NCBI GenBank assembly: GCA_019973155.2
Contig: BPQB01000035.1
Coordinates: forward strand, 186,001 to 250,000
Direction: 5' to 3'
Source of the DNA: Phanerochaete sordida
Taxonomy: Eukaryota; Basidiomycota; Agaricomycetes; Polyporales; Phanerochaetaceae
DNA length: 64,000 bases
Shown: one piece after another, positions 22,214 through 33,649 of the stretch
Layout of the letters: each line of letters begins with the position of its first letter
Position numbering within the stretch: the first letter of the stretch is position 1
The notes under the pieces: model-generated
Database searches by the model: none
Seen by the model: the letters and a program-made list of their open reading frames with translations, nothing else
What the model was told of the DNA's origin: nothing
Translations under genes and position numbers: made by a program

Positions 22214-23676
22214 TAAGGCTCCAACCGTATAGTGAGTGTACTGTGAGTATACGTGTACAACCGTATACGTGTACTGTGAGTGTACGGTTATCGCCGTACA
22301 CATCGACTACCCGTATACTACACAGTACACACACAGTTTGTCACGACTTCATGAACAGGCATAGGCTGAACGGTTGAATCGCTGTCATTAGGATCAGAAA
22401 TTGTGTATGAAAGACGTTGTTGGTTGCAATGCACCAAGTAGCGGCCTCGAAGCCTCATCCCCGGAGGCCCTCGAGCCAGCGTGAACGTCGGAGACGCCGA
22501 AGTGTTCTCGTCGAACCACCATCTGTGGATCGTGAGCTTGCTTGTCAGCGTTCAGACCGTGCCCTCTATGACATTATGCATAGTCATCCAGACATCGACA
22601 AGGCCATGGACCGGCGCATATAGCCCCCATAGTCCTGCATGCGGACTATTTTAGACTTTCGTCGAGATCTCCGGCAGATGTTGTAATCTCGACGATTCAA
22701 CTCTGAACGCTCACAGCAAGATCTGTACGAGTCTCGAACATGGCGACATACACGACGAGTTTGAATAGGGTCGTAGTGTTCAAGTGCTCAACGGTGAGCC
22801 ATCTCGAGACTCATGTATAAATATTTCTCTTCTCGTGTGCAGCTCATGAGCCTCAGGTGTATCGACACGGCCTGCCTGCATGCGCACCTCCTCACGAGCC
22901 TCGCTGCTTCCGTCCCGCGACGCTACGCCGCCGTTCTTTTCCCAAGCACTCGTCGTACCCCTGCCTTCGACAGCGCTCGTGCTCAACGGTCTAGAGCTGC
23001 TCGAGTTACCCAAGCGCGATAGCTCGCAAGCGATCCACCAGGTTGGGAACGATCCGAACCAGGCCCGAAACATGTCGACCCTCGTGTTTACTGCTCGGCG
23101 ATGGTGGTATCGTGCGTGGCGGCGGACGCAGGGCCTGGTTACTGTCCTACCACCGCCCGCTCCGGCGTGCGGGGGAGGCGGCCTTCTGCCTATGGTCGTG
23201 CACGAGCGCTCGACTTCGTGGACTTGACGAGCCCGGTCCTGCGTGCGGCCGGTATCGTTCACCAACGCTCGCCTTGCGCTCGCCGATGCAGGGCATCGCA
23301 CCTGAGCGGCGTCGCAGTCGACGTTGCTCATCGTGCCCCGCGCATACCCTGGACCTCAAGCTTCGAGCCCAAGTTTCAGATCCGGATGGCCTCGCCGCGC
23401 CGCCACCTCGCGACGCCCAGATCTGACGTCGTGCATGGGGGCCGGTCAACCGGCGGCTACCCACCCTTGGCAGCGAGGCACACAGAAGGCGTTGTATGGT
23501 GCTAAGCCGTGGCTGCCTTGTATCTGTAGGTCATAGTAGATGTCCAGGGCCCTTATGGCAGAGTTGTCCGTAAGACTACATGTGTACTGTGTATATACTG
23601 TATACAACTGTGTGTGTACTGTGTACTGTGAGTGTACAAGAATTTCGTACACGTATACTATACGGTTGGAGCCTTA
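22214..23676. mobile_element. Non-autonomous hAT-like DNA transposon
   Basis: Perfect 19-bp terminal inverted repeats, TAAGGCTCCAACCGTATAG at 22214-22232 and its reverse complement at 23658-23676, are flanked by a perfect 8-bp target duplication GGCCCCAT (22206-22213 and 23677-23684). An 8-bp duplication is the hAT signature. Both ends carry clusters of GTGTACTGTGAGTGTAC-like subterminal motifs (22.23-22.33 and 23.57-23.66 kb), likely transposase-binding sites. The 1.1-kb interior has no recognisable transposase; its open frames (for example 22880-23227) are unassigned and may be captured or decayed sequence. Confidence 0.85.
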
Positions 23677-23689
23677 GGCCCCATGTCGT

Positions 23690-24830
23690 AGTCGCGGAGC
23701 TTTCAACTTCAACCTCACTGCCCAATGTTCAAATTCAACACTCAATAGCTATCCACAAGTTCCACGACGCGACTTTCCAGCGCTGCTTCATGGAAAACGC
23801 AGGTGGCACTGTCCAACTCTTAGTGCGTTCTCTTACTTCGAGCTCAATCAGAGGTTTCAACATTCGAGCTCGAGCAGGACGGCTTCAAGATCGAGGTCAT
23901 CGTAGAGGACTCCTCTATCATGAACGCAAAGCGCATCGAAACCGCTTGAGAGGGGAGCTGCGGACGGCTTGCTCAAGACGAATTTGAGCGAACCGCTCAC
24001 AGGCGTTTCGAACGCAAACCTGTCCTCCGCCACTCTGCTGATACGCTTCCTTGGCAGTGTATCGCTCGTTCATGCGACTGAATGGGCGTGCACAGTGGCG
24101 TCGCATCGGAGCTGTGAGATGGCGGCCCCGTCGTGAGCCTTGGCATCGGGCATATCAAGACGGGTGCGCATGCCAGGGGTGCGCATGCCGACAAGTACAA
24201 TACGCCGCGTTGTGCCAAGTACGTCTTGACGTGCTCCTAGGGAATCTGGCATTGACGTGAATCTCGCAGGGAAGGGCTCGACGGCAAGTCGATAGTCGCA
24301 AGCGAAAAGAGCCTCTCGGCGGTCGCAGCGCTCTCGTTCTTCTCAAGAAGCCCAAGATGGGCTGCATGATTTAGCGAACGGATTCTACTGACGTCCGCTA
24401 GCAGCACTGCAGCACTGCGGATGTCATCGCCCGCCTCTGATTACACAACGCATATCCTTGATGACGGGCGGTGCCTCACAGATGCCGTCAAGGTCCTGTC
24501 CGACTTCGCTGCCGCATCAGCGTCCCTGGAACCGTACATGCTCCTTGTCCAGCTTCGCCCAGCCGTGTTGAAATTGCTCGTGAAGGCTAGAGCGATGGGC
24601 ATCTCCGCTGGTCGTGGCGCTCACGCTTGCTTTAGCCCGGCGCTGGCGCCAGGAGCCATCGCGAGCGTAATGGCTCCGTGCACCGCTCGACATCGGTTGT
24701 CCGATGCACAACTTTGTTGCCACAGGCATTCGCCGCTATGGGTCGGTACTCCGGATCTAGCTTGGCCTGGCACCGCCTGCGCTGTCGGCGGCGCGCTCGT
24801 CAATCGACCCGTGATATGTGGGTACTAGAG
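23690..24830 (+). pseudogene. Decayed coding-like stretch in left arm
   Basis: Readable peptide pieces occur in shifting frames, for example FELEQDGFKIEVIVEDSSIM near 23.86-23.93 kb, then LSEPLTGVSNANLSSATLL and IDVNLAGKGLDGKSIVASEK near 24.25-24.30 kb. Parts match the right arm (IDMNLAG near 36.57 kb). Stops and frameshifts break all models. No family recognised; it is probably a gene that decayed after or before duplication. Confidence 0.4.
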
Positions 24831-24832
24831 TA

Positions 24833-24838
24833 CATATA
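24833..24838 (+). promoter_or_regulatory. Candidate TATA element of FAD oxidase A
   Basis: CATATA in a GAGTACATATAGGA block that is conserved at the same distance (about 62-64 nt) upstream of the ATG of copy B (36187-36192, minus strand). Confidence 0.4.
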
Positions 24839-24898
24839 GGACGAGATGGTCCTGCTGTAGCATCATCCCGCTCAGCGATACACTGCTGATCTGCTACG

Positions 24899-27363
24899 AT
24901 GCTGCACAACGACGTACGTGCGGACTTTTTTCGCGATCTGCTGCCCGCTCACTTCGTTGTGATAGCACACGAACGGCAATGGCCATGCAGAGGAGATCCT
25001 TACAGTACGTGGTGCCCTTTGACTTTTGTTCTCAATCATGACTTACGAGCGAACTCCTGTCACAGTATAACCGACTGAAGCAGCAGCTCGAAGTCCAATA
25101 TCAGCATGACCAGCGCCTCAAGCCCCTGCTCGACCTCCTCGCCGCGGTTGAGGCACCGGAGGTGGACTACTACAGTCCGGAAGTGCAGGGGATTATCGAC
25201 GAAATGCGTGCGCAGAACGCCGTTGCCGCGCCTGCAGCAGCCAAGCCCGAGTACAAGGTCATCCCTTTCTTCAAAAAGGTGCAAGAGGACATAGAACACG
25301 TCGAGACGAAGGTAGAGACCTTCGTAGACCACGTCGAGGGCAAGGTCGAGACACACATCGAGACTGTTGAGGAGAAGCTCTGGGGCGCACCGACTGTTAC
25401 CCTTGCGGAGATCGGGGACCCGACGGTGGAGCAGGTCCTCGGCATGGACGACTTCAAGAACTGGGGCCAGAACGTCACCTTCCGCGCTAGCCACCAGCTT
25501 GTCGTGCGCTCCGTCGAGGGCGTGCGCAAGGTCGTCAAGTGGGCTGCGGCGAAGGGCAAGCGCGTTCGTGTCGCTGGTTTCCGGCACAGCTGGAGGTCCG
25601 TCGTTTCATGTCTTGTCTCTATATTCTCTGACAGGGTCTGCGCAGCGAGGTCTTCGGACGAAACGGAGATGTGCTCATCATGTTCTTGCCTTTCGACACG
25701 CTGGTCACGCTGCCGTACCAGAACCCGCCTGAGGACTGGAAGACCGAGCTGTCTGGCATCACGCCCGTCGCGAGCGTCGCGGGGCGCACGGCGCCGGCGG
25801 GACACGCCTTCTTCCAGATCATGGCGGGCACGACGAACGAGCAGTTCCGCGAGTGGTGCTTCGCGCACAAGACGCACTGCCTGCCGTTCAACGTGATCAT
25901 GGTCGAGGTGACATTCGGCGGCACGAACGCGCCGATCTGCCACGGCTCGAGCCTGAGCTCGACGACGCTCTCGGACCTCGTCGTCGCGGTCGAGTACGTC
26001 GACGCGCACGGCGAGCTGCGCGTCGTGGACGACCCCGCCGAGCTCCGCGCGGCGAGCGGCGCGTTCGGCCTCCTCGGCGTCGTCGTCGCGCTCACGCTCC
26101 AGCTCGAGAACATGGGCGTCACGGACATGATGCCCGTCAAGGTCCCGATGCCGCTCGCGATTCCACCGCCGCCCGGCTTCGAGCTCCCCCAAGAGGTGCG
26201 CCAGATGATTACCGAGAAGAAGATCACGGAGGCGCAGTTCGCGGAAGCGCAGAAGGAGTTTGAGCGCCGCTGCGAGACGGACTATTACCTCGAGTGGTTC
26301 TGGTTCCCGTACCAGGACGACTGCTGGGTCAACACGTGGTCGAGTGGGTTATCCTGGAAATAACTGAGATTGCTCACAGCTGAAGCACTTCATCGCAGAG
26401 AGGCCCGCGACAGACAAGGACGTCAACCTGCAAGCTTATCCAGGCGACGGTCTGCTGGATGGTGTCAAGTCACAACAAGTGAGCTCCGCCCTGCATGTTC
26501 CCGCAGCAGTCGCGTCTGACACGTCGTGTCTCAGATCCAAGAGACCCTGGCAGAGACCCTCGTGAACTTCCTTCCCTTCATAGCCCTGCCCGGGCGGCTG
26601 CAGGCGTTCCTCTTTGGTGCTGCGGGCCTGCTTGCGCTGCCCAGCATCACGGATCCGGCACAGGCGATTCGGACGCTGCAGAGCGAGGCGGAGCATTTCC
26701 GACGCGGGATCCGTGAGTCCCTTTCGCACGCGCGTGTTTCACGCCTTGCTTACCCGTGCGGCCCCCAACAGAGAACTTCAGGTGCTGGGACACCGAGTGG
26801 GAGATTCCGGTCCCCACGGTCAACGGAAAGCCGAAGTACGAGCTTATCCAGCGCGCATGGTGAGTCCCGTGTCCTTACTCTCGTCCGTCGCACTGGTGCT
26901 CATGGAGCGCAGGTGGGACGGCATCGCGGCGATGTACTCACGCGGCGACGCGCCGGTGCGCGTCGCGCTCGAGATGCGGCTCACGGGCGGGTCGGACGTG
27001 CTGCTCGCGCCGCAGCGCGGCAACGCGGCGACGTGCTCCATCGAGGTGCTCACGACGCTCGTCACGCCGCCCGAGCAGTGGGCGTCGTTCATGCAGACGG
27101 TCGCGGACCGCTGGACGGGCTACGACGTGCGCGACGAGCGCGGGCGCGTGCTCCACGCGCGCCCGCACTGGGCGAAGCAGTGGAAGGGCCTCACCGTGCG
27201 TGGGAAGCCGGTCGAGCAGTACCTCAAGGAGGACGCATACGTGGAGGCGTTTGCCGAGTTTAGGCAGGTGTTCAAGGGGATTGTGGAGAGGAACCATGCA
27301 ACGGTTGAGGAGACTCTCAAGGTCTTCGGAAACGATCTCATGGTCAAACTGATTTTTGAGTGA
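24899..27363 (+). CDS. FAD-linked lactone oxidase-like protein, copy A
   Basis: A five-codon first exon MLHND (24899-24913) joins 24966-25004 and 25066-25595; the long exon starts at 25646. About 640 aa. FAD-binding (PCMH-type) features: RSVEGVRKVVKWAA, then KRVRVAGFRHSW, and ICHGSSLSSTTLSDL. The C-terminal part (RLTGGSDVLLAPQRGN, ARPHWAKQWKG) is like D-arabinono-1,4-lactone oxidases. The substrate is unknown. Splicing after DDCWVNTWS is uncertain: the following exon frame (LKHFIAERPATD) differs by 4 nt from copy B and needs another donor, for example GTCAAC after DDCW. Later exons (IQETLAETL, QNFRCWDTEW, WDGIAAMYSRGD) join cleanly to TGA at 27363. Confidence 0.75.
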
Positions 27364-27707
27364 ACTACCGTCGCTGGTGATGATGGATGTGGGGTTACGC
27401 GTTGGATAATGGGTATTCTTGTATATTTTCTGGCGTATCTGGTCAGTGTGTATAGTGAAATAAATCTCTAGGTGTACCTCCTCGTGTATAGTTGGTGAAA
27501 TATTCGTATTATGGAAAGTGTTCAAAGCTTGCCAGCCCAATAAGATGGTACCTCGCTCCCGCGCAATGACAGTCTCGCAACACACATTTGCACAGCGATT
27601 ATATTGGCAGCGCTCACAAAGTCTAAACGGCCCGGAGCCGTGGGCGAGTACACAGTATCCTGGGAGCACCGGCGCAGATTGGTTGAAGGAAATCGGCCAG
27701 TGATAGG

Positions 27708-29160
27708 CTACAACGCTAGTTTCTGCGGGCGGATAGCCTGCTGTGCAGGCCATTTATCGAAGTGACCAGCTGCGTTGTAGACGACGTTGTACTCCGACCC
27801 ATCGCCCTGGAGTCCGAGGATATTCGAGATAAGATGTCCGTTTCGTGGGAACGAGTGCGGTGGTACTTACGAATAGCAGGTACGGGAACCCCTTGTTGAA
27901 GGGCACGGTATCGTTGAGGAACTTCATTTGCTCGGGGCTAAGCGCGATGTCGAGGGCCTCCAGGTTTGCATGTAGGTGCTCAATCTTGCGGCCGCCAACA
28001 ATGGGGAAGACATATGGGTATTTCTGCATGAGGTACGCGATGGCCACTGGGTGCCCGGTGAGCGAAGCCTGAGCGAAGAGAATGGCGAGGGCGTACCTGC
28101 AGTGATGCTCTTCGCGCCAAGCTCCCCAGCGACCTTCTCAAGCGCCCTGCTGGCCTTGCGCTCGGTCTCGTTCCTGAGCCAGCCGTCGAACTGCAGCATC
28201 GTGCGGCCGCCCTCGCCGGACTTCATGCGGCGCTCCTCCTCGGCGTCCGTGCGTATCTTGCCGGCGCAGAGCACGTTCCAGGGCGCGATCGCCATGCCTG
28301 TCCAGACAGGGTTCAGCACGCTCGCCGCGGAACGCCCGTAAGTCGGATGCCCGCGGACGCACCTTCGTGAATGCACATCGGGATGATGTCGCGCTCCATG
28401 TCGCGCATGCAGATGTTCCACTCGCCCTCGTAGATGACGAACGGCGTCTTGCCGGCCATGCGCGCGTAGTTGTTTGCCTTGGACACGACCCACGCCGGCG
28501 TGTCGGACACACCGAGGTAGAGGACCTTGCCCTGCGCGACGAGATGGTGAAGGCCGTTCATGACCTCCTCGACGGTGCAGTTGTAATCCCAGAAGTGGAC
28601 GTAGAAGATGTCGATGTAGCTCGTGCGTAGCTTACGCAGCGAATCATGCACGGAGACGTGCATCGACTTCGTGCTGTTCCCGACGTACTGCGACTTCTGC
28701 GGGATCTTCTCGAAGCTGTCTCCTCGCTTGTACAGAAGACTGTACTGCAGGAGGATCAGGATCATTGGATTTTCTGGAGAACGTCCAACTCCTCATACCT
28801 TGGTAGCGATCACCATCTGGTCTCGGACACCACGAGACTCCATCCACTCGCCGATGAATTCTTCAGATGTTTCGTCTTGGCTGACAGAGATGAGGATGGT
28901 CTACATGAGGAGATGATTCATCTGACTTACTATACGTTGGCAGTATCGACGAAGTTACCGCCGGCCTTGTAGAAGGCATCGAGCAGCGCGAAGCTCTGTT
29001 CCTTGTCCATAGTGCCCATACCGTATGGATGCCACTTATCGCCAATGCTCATCGCGCCAAGCTGTATGGGCGAGACATGGAGACCTGCTCCAGGAGCAAG
29101 CTGTCTGTGTCGACCAAGCTTGGTCGGAGGCTCAGGTGCGGCTGCCCAGACGTCGCCCAT
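27708..29160 (-). CDS. Aldo-keto reductase, aryl-alcohol dehydrogenase type
   Basis: Six or so exons from ATG 29160 to TAG 27708, about 385 aa. The tetrad is visible: Asp in FVDTANVY, its Tyr completed across an intron (VYQDETSEEFIGEW), Lys in VIATK and His in FYVHFWD. GLHVSPIQLGAMSIGDKW at the N-terminus and the C-terminal NADPH-site segment FPIVGGRKIEHLHANLEAL match yeast AAD14-type and norsolorinic-acid-reductase-like enzymes, which reduce aryl aldehydes in the cytosol. It sits tail-to-tail with FAD oxidase A; its last codons were copied into the right arm of the inverted duplication, but the rest is unique. Confidence 0.9.
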
Positions 29161-29754
29161 GGTGCAATCCTACGGGAATAGAGGGAAGGGGGAGTACACA
29201 GGTTCTGCTTGGCTAACCCAATGTTATACCTGCCGTTGCCTGAGACGTCCTATACAGTCAGCCATGGTACTCAAACGCGATATCCGCTTTCTCTCACCGT
29301 CCGGTGCCTTTCCTAGGCACATCATACTGGGCGCGACATTTCCAGTGTTCTGGTCCAGATGAATTGTCAATCTCCTGAGAGAAGGTAAGTTCAGACCCGA
29401 GCTAGAAGGCCATCGCATAATAAGGACATACCAATTTCCCCCTGTCCTAGTGCCGCGCAGCAGCGCAATCGAGTGTGGGATACAAGGGACCAAGGGTGAA
29501 TGAAGTATAGAGCGAGGGCGCCCTCGACGTTCTGCTGGAGCACATCGCTGGGCCTAGTCAGGATTCTTGAGCGCTGAGAAACAGGTCGCCTACTCGACGT
29601 TTCACAGGGTCTTCCGAAGACCCTCCGTCTTCACCAAACTTGGAACCATGAATGCATACCGTGTCGGTCGGCAATACCATGCTTGGGCTCACACTGCCTC
29701 CCTGGCGATAAGTTGAAAATGAGTTCCAGAGTATGCAAAATGTCCAATGAAAGT
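29161..29754. other. Intergenic, nothing recognised
   Basis: About 590 bp: promoter side of the aldo-keto reductase and 3' flank of the dipeptidyl peptidase. No supported open frame or repeat. Confidence 0.5.
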
Positions 29755-32700
29755 CTACAGGCCGCGCTGCCTAGGCCCCTTGCCCCACTTCTCGACCAAG
29801 AAGTTATGCATGAATTCGTATACCTCGCGGTTCGCGCCGCGCTTGTATATCGAGTGATCGCTGGCCCAAAATGAGCACGCCGTATTAGATGAGTAGAACT
29901 AGAGCAGCTACGCACCTGTCCGTGAACATCCGGAAGCGGAAGCCGCGCACTTTGTCCGCTGTGAGCATGTCGAGCAGATGCGCAGAGTTCGCGAAATGCA
30001 CGTTGTCGTCTCCGCTGCCGTGCGCGAAGAGGAAGTCTAGGTTGTGGAAGCCGGTGACGTTCGAGATGGACGCTGTGACATAGCCATCTGGGTTCGCTTG
30101 CGGGAGATTCATGTACCGCTCAGTGTAGATAGAGTCTAGGGGCAAGATCAGATTGGGTTACATGACGCATTGCGTCGTTCACGTACCATAAAGTCGCCAG
30201 CTGGTCACAGGCTAAACAAAGCTCAGTGCGTGGAATCAAGGAAACAAAAGGATACGCTTACTGCAACAGCCATAGCTAGCGAGTGCACGCCCGCGTTTGC
30301 TTCGGCCACCTTGCAGCTCATGAAGCCACCATACGACTACGATCACAGTAAGCTGCAAGATCCTACGCTGGAAAGACATACACACGTACCCAACCCCAGA
30401 TACCAATCCGCTTGGGATCGACGTACTCCTTCGCAGCCCAAAGCCTGTACGCATTTCGTGAGCACACCCGTGTATCCCGTACCAAGTCGACTCACTTCGC
30501 AGCGTAGATTTGGTCGATAGTTTCCCAGTGGCCAAGGTTATCCTTCACAGGGTTCCGCAGGTGCCGGCCCTTGAAGCCAGTTCCACGGCCGTCGACGATG
30601 ACGACGATGTACTTGTGGTACGCCGCAAGGAAGTAGTGCCAGTCCATCCCATAGCGCAGGCTCACTTGTTGGGAGCCCGGGCCGCCGTACACGTGGAAGA
30701 GCACAGGGTACTTCGTCTTGCCCGAGTCGTCCATGCGCGGAGGACGAATCTCGCGGACGTTCAACTCTGCGTGAATTCATAAGCACAGGGACGAGCTAGT
30801 GCACTGCACGTGCATACCGAAGCCATCGCTCTCGATGGTCGTGTGAGTGACGACGGGTAGTTCGTACTGTGCAAGGGTAGCGTTGAGTGCACTGTTGTCC
30901 ACGAAAGGGTAGTCGAACGCTGCACGGACACGGTCAGGGAGGCATGTCTCATACGCAGCGAAATCACTAACTAGCATTGCCCGCCTGGATGATTCTCTGC
31001 CATGGAACGTTGGGGCCGCTGTACGTCAGAAGGTAGTATCCGGCCTGCGGGGAGAAGCTGGCAGAGTAGTATCCTGGCAAGGCGCGGTCCGTCAGAGCAA
31101 CGGGTTCCGCGATCAACGACGTGTTCGCCTTTGGTATAGCTGCGTAGTAGACATGGCGCTCCAATGACGACGGATTAGCAGCAAGATAGTACCTGGCGCA
31201 GGTTGTGAGCAGGCAGCGAGGGAAACTCGGGGATGGACATACACTAGGTTCTTGTCAGAGTCGACTGCAAGAATGTCCGTCACCTCCCATTTGCCAGACG
31301 TCACAAACTGGGGTGTTTTCGACGTCGGAGGGTTGTAGAGCGCAATATGGTTGTAGCCGTCTTTCGAGGGGACGATGTCGAGATATCCGGGGGTTCCCTC
31401 AGCGGACATGCGTGGGTGCAGGGGATGAATGGCATGTATCTGGGAATAGTTCAGCCCGCGTCCGACACGACTGCATCATACGTACAGCCTCAATCCAACC
31501 ATCGTCGCCCTCCTCGCCACCCTGTCCAAGTGTCCTGACGATCTGACCGTGTCCGCTCGCAGCATCCTGGAGGTTGAAGAGCACAATGCTTCCGTTGACG
31601 GCGGAGCGGTCCAGCTCTTCTACGAGCAACGTAGAGTTGCTGACCCAGGTGACGTCCTGCACGACGCGGCTTTCGGGGGCAAGTCGGTGGTCCCAGGTCA
31701 GCTCCAGGCTCGCTTCCGCGACGGCAACATCTTCCGGGTCGCCGGCAGTCTTCATATCCTCGTAACGGTCGAGCTCAAAGACGTGGATCGACACGAGCGG
31801 GTTGCTGTAGCCCGGTTTCGGGTACTTCATCGTGACATGCCCGGGGTATGGCACGACTTCGTACGAGTTCTCCGTCGGGTTGTACACCGGGAACGTAAAC
31901 TCGTCAACCGCTGTCTCGTCAAAGCGTAGATAGGCGAGCTTCGCAGAGTCGGGCGACCACCAGAGTGCGTAATCGGCCGAGAACACTTCTTCCTCGTACA
32001 CCCAGTCGGGTACGCCGTGGAAAAGTGAGGCATTGCCTGAGGATGTAATCTGGATAGGCTCGCTTGACGAGGGGTGCGGGAGGATGTACAAGTCGTTCTG
32101 AGTGACATATGCTATCGCTTGGCCTGTCGGCGACCACTTGGCGAAAGCCGTTAGAGGGGGGTTGGATGGAGCAATGAGTGGGTGGGTCGTGTGAGTGGTC
32201 AAGTCATGGATGTAGTAGTTGCCGAAGCTAGAGTGGCGCCATTGCTACAGCTCCATGAAGTGAATGCTGGTAAGGGTGTCGAGAGGAGACATACCTTGAC
32301 GTGGTCGGACTTGATGAGCATATACTTCATGTCCGACGATAGCTCCCAGCTTGACCACTGAAGGGGCGTGCCTTGTGCCTGAAGTGTGCATGAGATATCA
32401 GCTCCGCGAGTGCCGTACACGACGTACGTCCTTAACGTCGCTCATTGTAACCAGTTTAAGTGTCGACCGGTACTTCAGGTCCACGAGCGAAATCTCGTCG
32501 TTCTGGCTGGTCGCAAACACACCGTCGCCAGCTAGACACCATGGTTGAGTACTTGACAGTGTCACAGGTATCTTCATATGAACACACCTTCAGGAACCCA
32601 GCGTACGAAGCCAGTCTGAGCAGTGAACGTTCCGTTGAAGATGTGCTCCATAGTGATATGCTGTGTGCCATGTATCTGGAACGATGTGCCGTGGTACGAG

Positions 32701-33105
32701 AAAGCAGCAAACACTCCGATGAGTGCAGCAGTAGCGACAAGAGCCGTAAGACATATGACAAGCCAGCGCAGCGAGGCCGGACGAGGGTGCTTCTAGGTGC
32801 GCAGCGGGTGTTCAGAGATGTTCCTGGAACAACGGCAGCATACAGCGCACCTTCCCACCCACTACCAGCTCTCCGTCATCGTTCCCCATGCCCTCTCCCT
32901 GCTCTTCCGCGTCTCCGGGAGATTTACGTGACAAGCTCTTTTCCAGCAACGTCTCGCCCTCGTCGTCCGAACTTGGCGGGTCGAACTCGCCCTCGCCATA
33001 GTACGTCATGGGCTTGACGACCTCTGGAGGATACTTCGCGCCTGATGGCGTGTCGGGCTCGCCATCTTCTCCCAGTGGGACGGGGGAGTAGTCCGGCGTA
33101 GGCAT
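29755..33105 (-). CDS. Membrane dipeptidyl aminopeptidase, DPP IV / STE13 type (S9B)
   Basis: About ten exons, roughly 850 aa. The acidic N-terminal tail (MPTPDYSPVPLGEDGEPD) is followed by one hydrophobic span (RWLVICLTALVATAALIGVF), giving a type II membrane topology. Then comes a beta-propeller region (VYEEEVFSADYALWWSPD) and an alpha/beta hydrolase domain. Catalytic residues: Ser in GWSYGGF, assembled across an intron near 30,350-30,400; Asp in HGSGDDNVHF (about 30,010); His in SDHSIYKRG (about 29,860). In yeast Ste13 trims Xaa-Pro and Xaa-Ala dipeptides from secreted precursors in the Golgi; DAP2 does so in the vacuole. Which applies here is open. The first in-frame ATG is taken as start. 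Confidence 0.92.
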
Positions 33106-33304
33106 CGTGGGTAGACGTCGGGACACTGAGAGAAGCGCTTCCGCCCCGCGGCGCGCCAGTACAGATGTGGCGTCAAATGTTCATTAGCGCCCTAAGATCG
33201 CCTCAATCATGAGCGAAATCAATCCCTATGGACTACTATGGAAAGCATGGAAATGGCAAAACTACAATGCAGCTAGTTGATTTGACAGAAAATCTGGGTC
33301 GTAG

Positions 33305-33334
33305 GCCATTTGCTTGCAGAAACTAGCATTGTAG
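33305..33334 (+). pseudogene. Tail remnant of a second aldo-keto reductase copy
   Basis: Thirty bases encode AICLQKLAL and TAG, matching the end of the intact gene (AIRPQKLAL), followed by the same 3' flank. The rest of that gene copy is absent, so the duplication breakpoint lies just here. Confidence 0.65.
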
Positions 33335-33649
33335 CCTATAACTGGCTGATTCTCTACATCCAATCTTCGCCCTGAGTTTTCCTGGGGGTAGCACCCTTGG
33401 CTCCGGACCGTCGAGACTCTTGTTCGACAGTACCGCCAGTTCGCTTTGTACAATGAAAATAATTGCTCGAGAAAGTACGTCATTTTACGAGAAGGTCGTG
33501 CAAATTTCACGGTGTTCAAGTACGACTTCCATGAGAATAAGCATCTGAAGATTAGTTTGAATTGACGGCGGTACCAAACCAGATTGATACAAGAGTACAG
33601 ATTATACAAAGTGTGGTCCCAAGTTCATCATCGCACTGGACGGCAGTGA

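Larger units (their letters stand above)
22054..27735 (+). repeat. Left arm of a large inverted segmental duplication
   Basis: Contains, in order, tRNA-Gly, the hAT insertion, a decayed coding-like stretch, FAD oxidase A and the last codons of the aldo-keto reductase gene. Matching sequence in opposite orientation spans about 33,290-37,563. Without the 1.47-kb transposon and its duplicated target the arm is about 4.2 kb, the same as the right arm. Confidence 0.75.

Noticed and set aside
22230..22330. GTGTAC/GTACAC repeats as a promoter or CRISPR-like array
   Set aside because: They lie just inside the hAT-like inverted repeats and reappear at the other end, so transposon subterminal motifs explain them; spacing is irregular.
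11812..33105. A secondary-metabolite or catabolic gene cluster (FAD oxidases, aldo-keto reductase, NmrA-like proteins)
   Set aside because: No synthase, terpene cyclase, P450 or cluster regulator; the oxidoreductases are interspersed with SYS1, a tRNA and a peptidase, and their multiplicity comes from local duplication.
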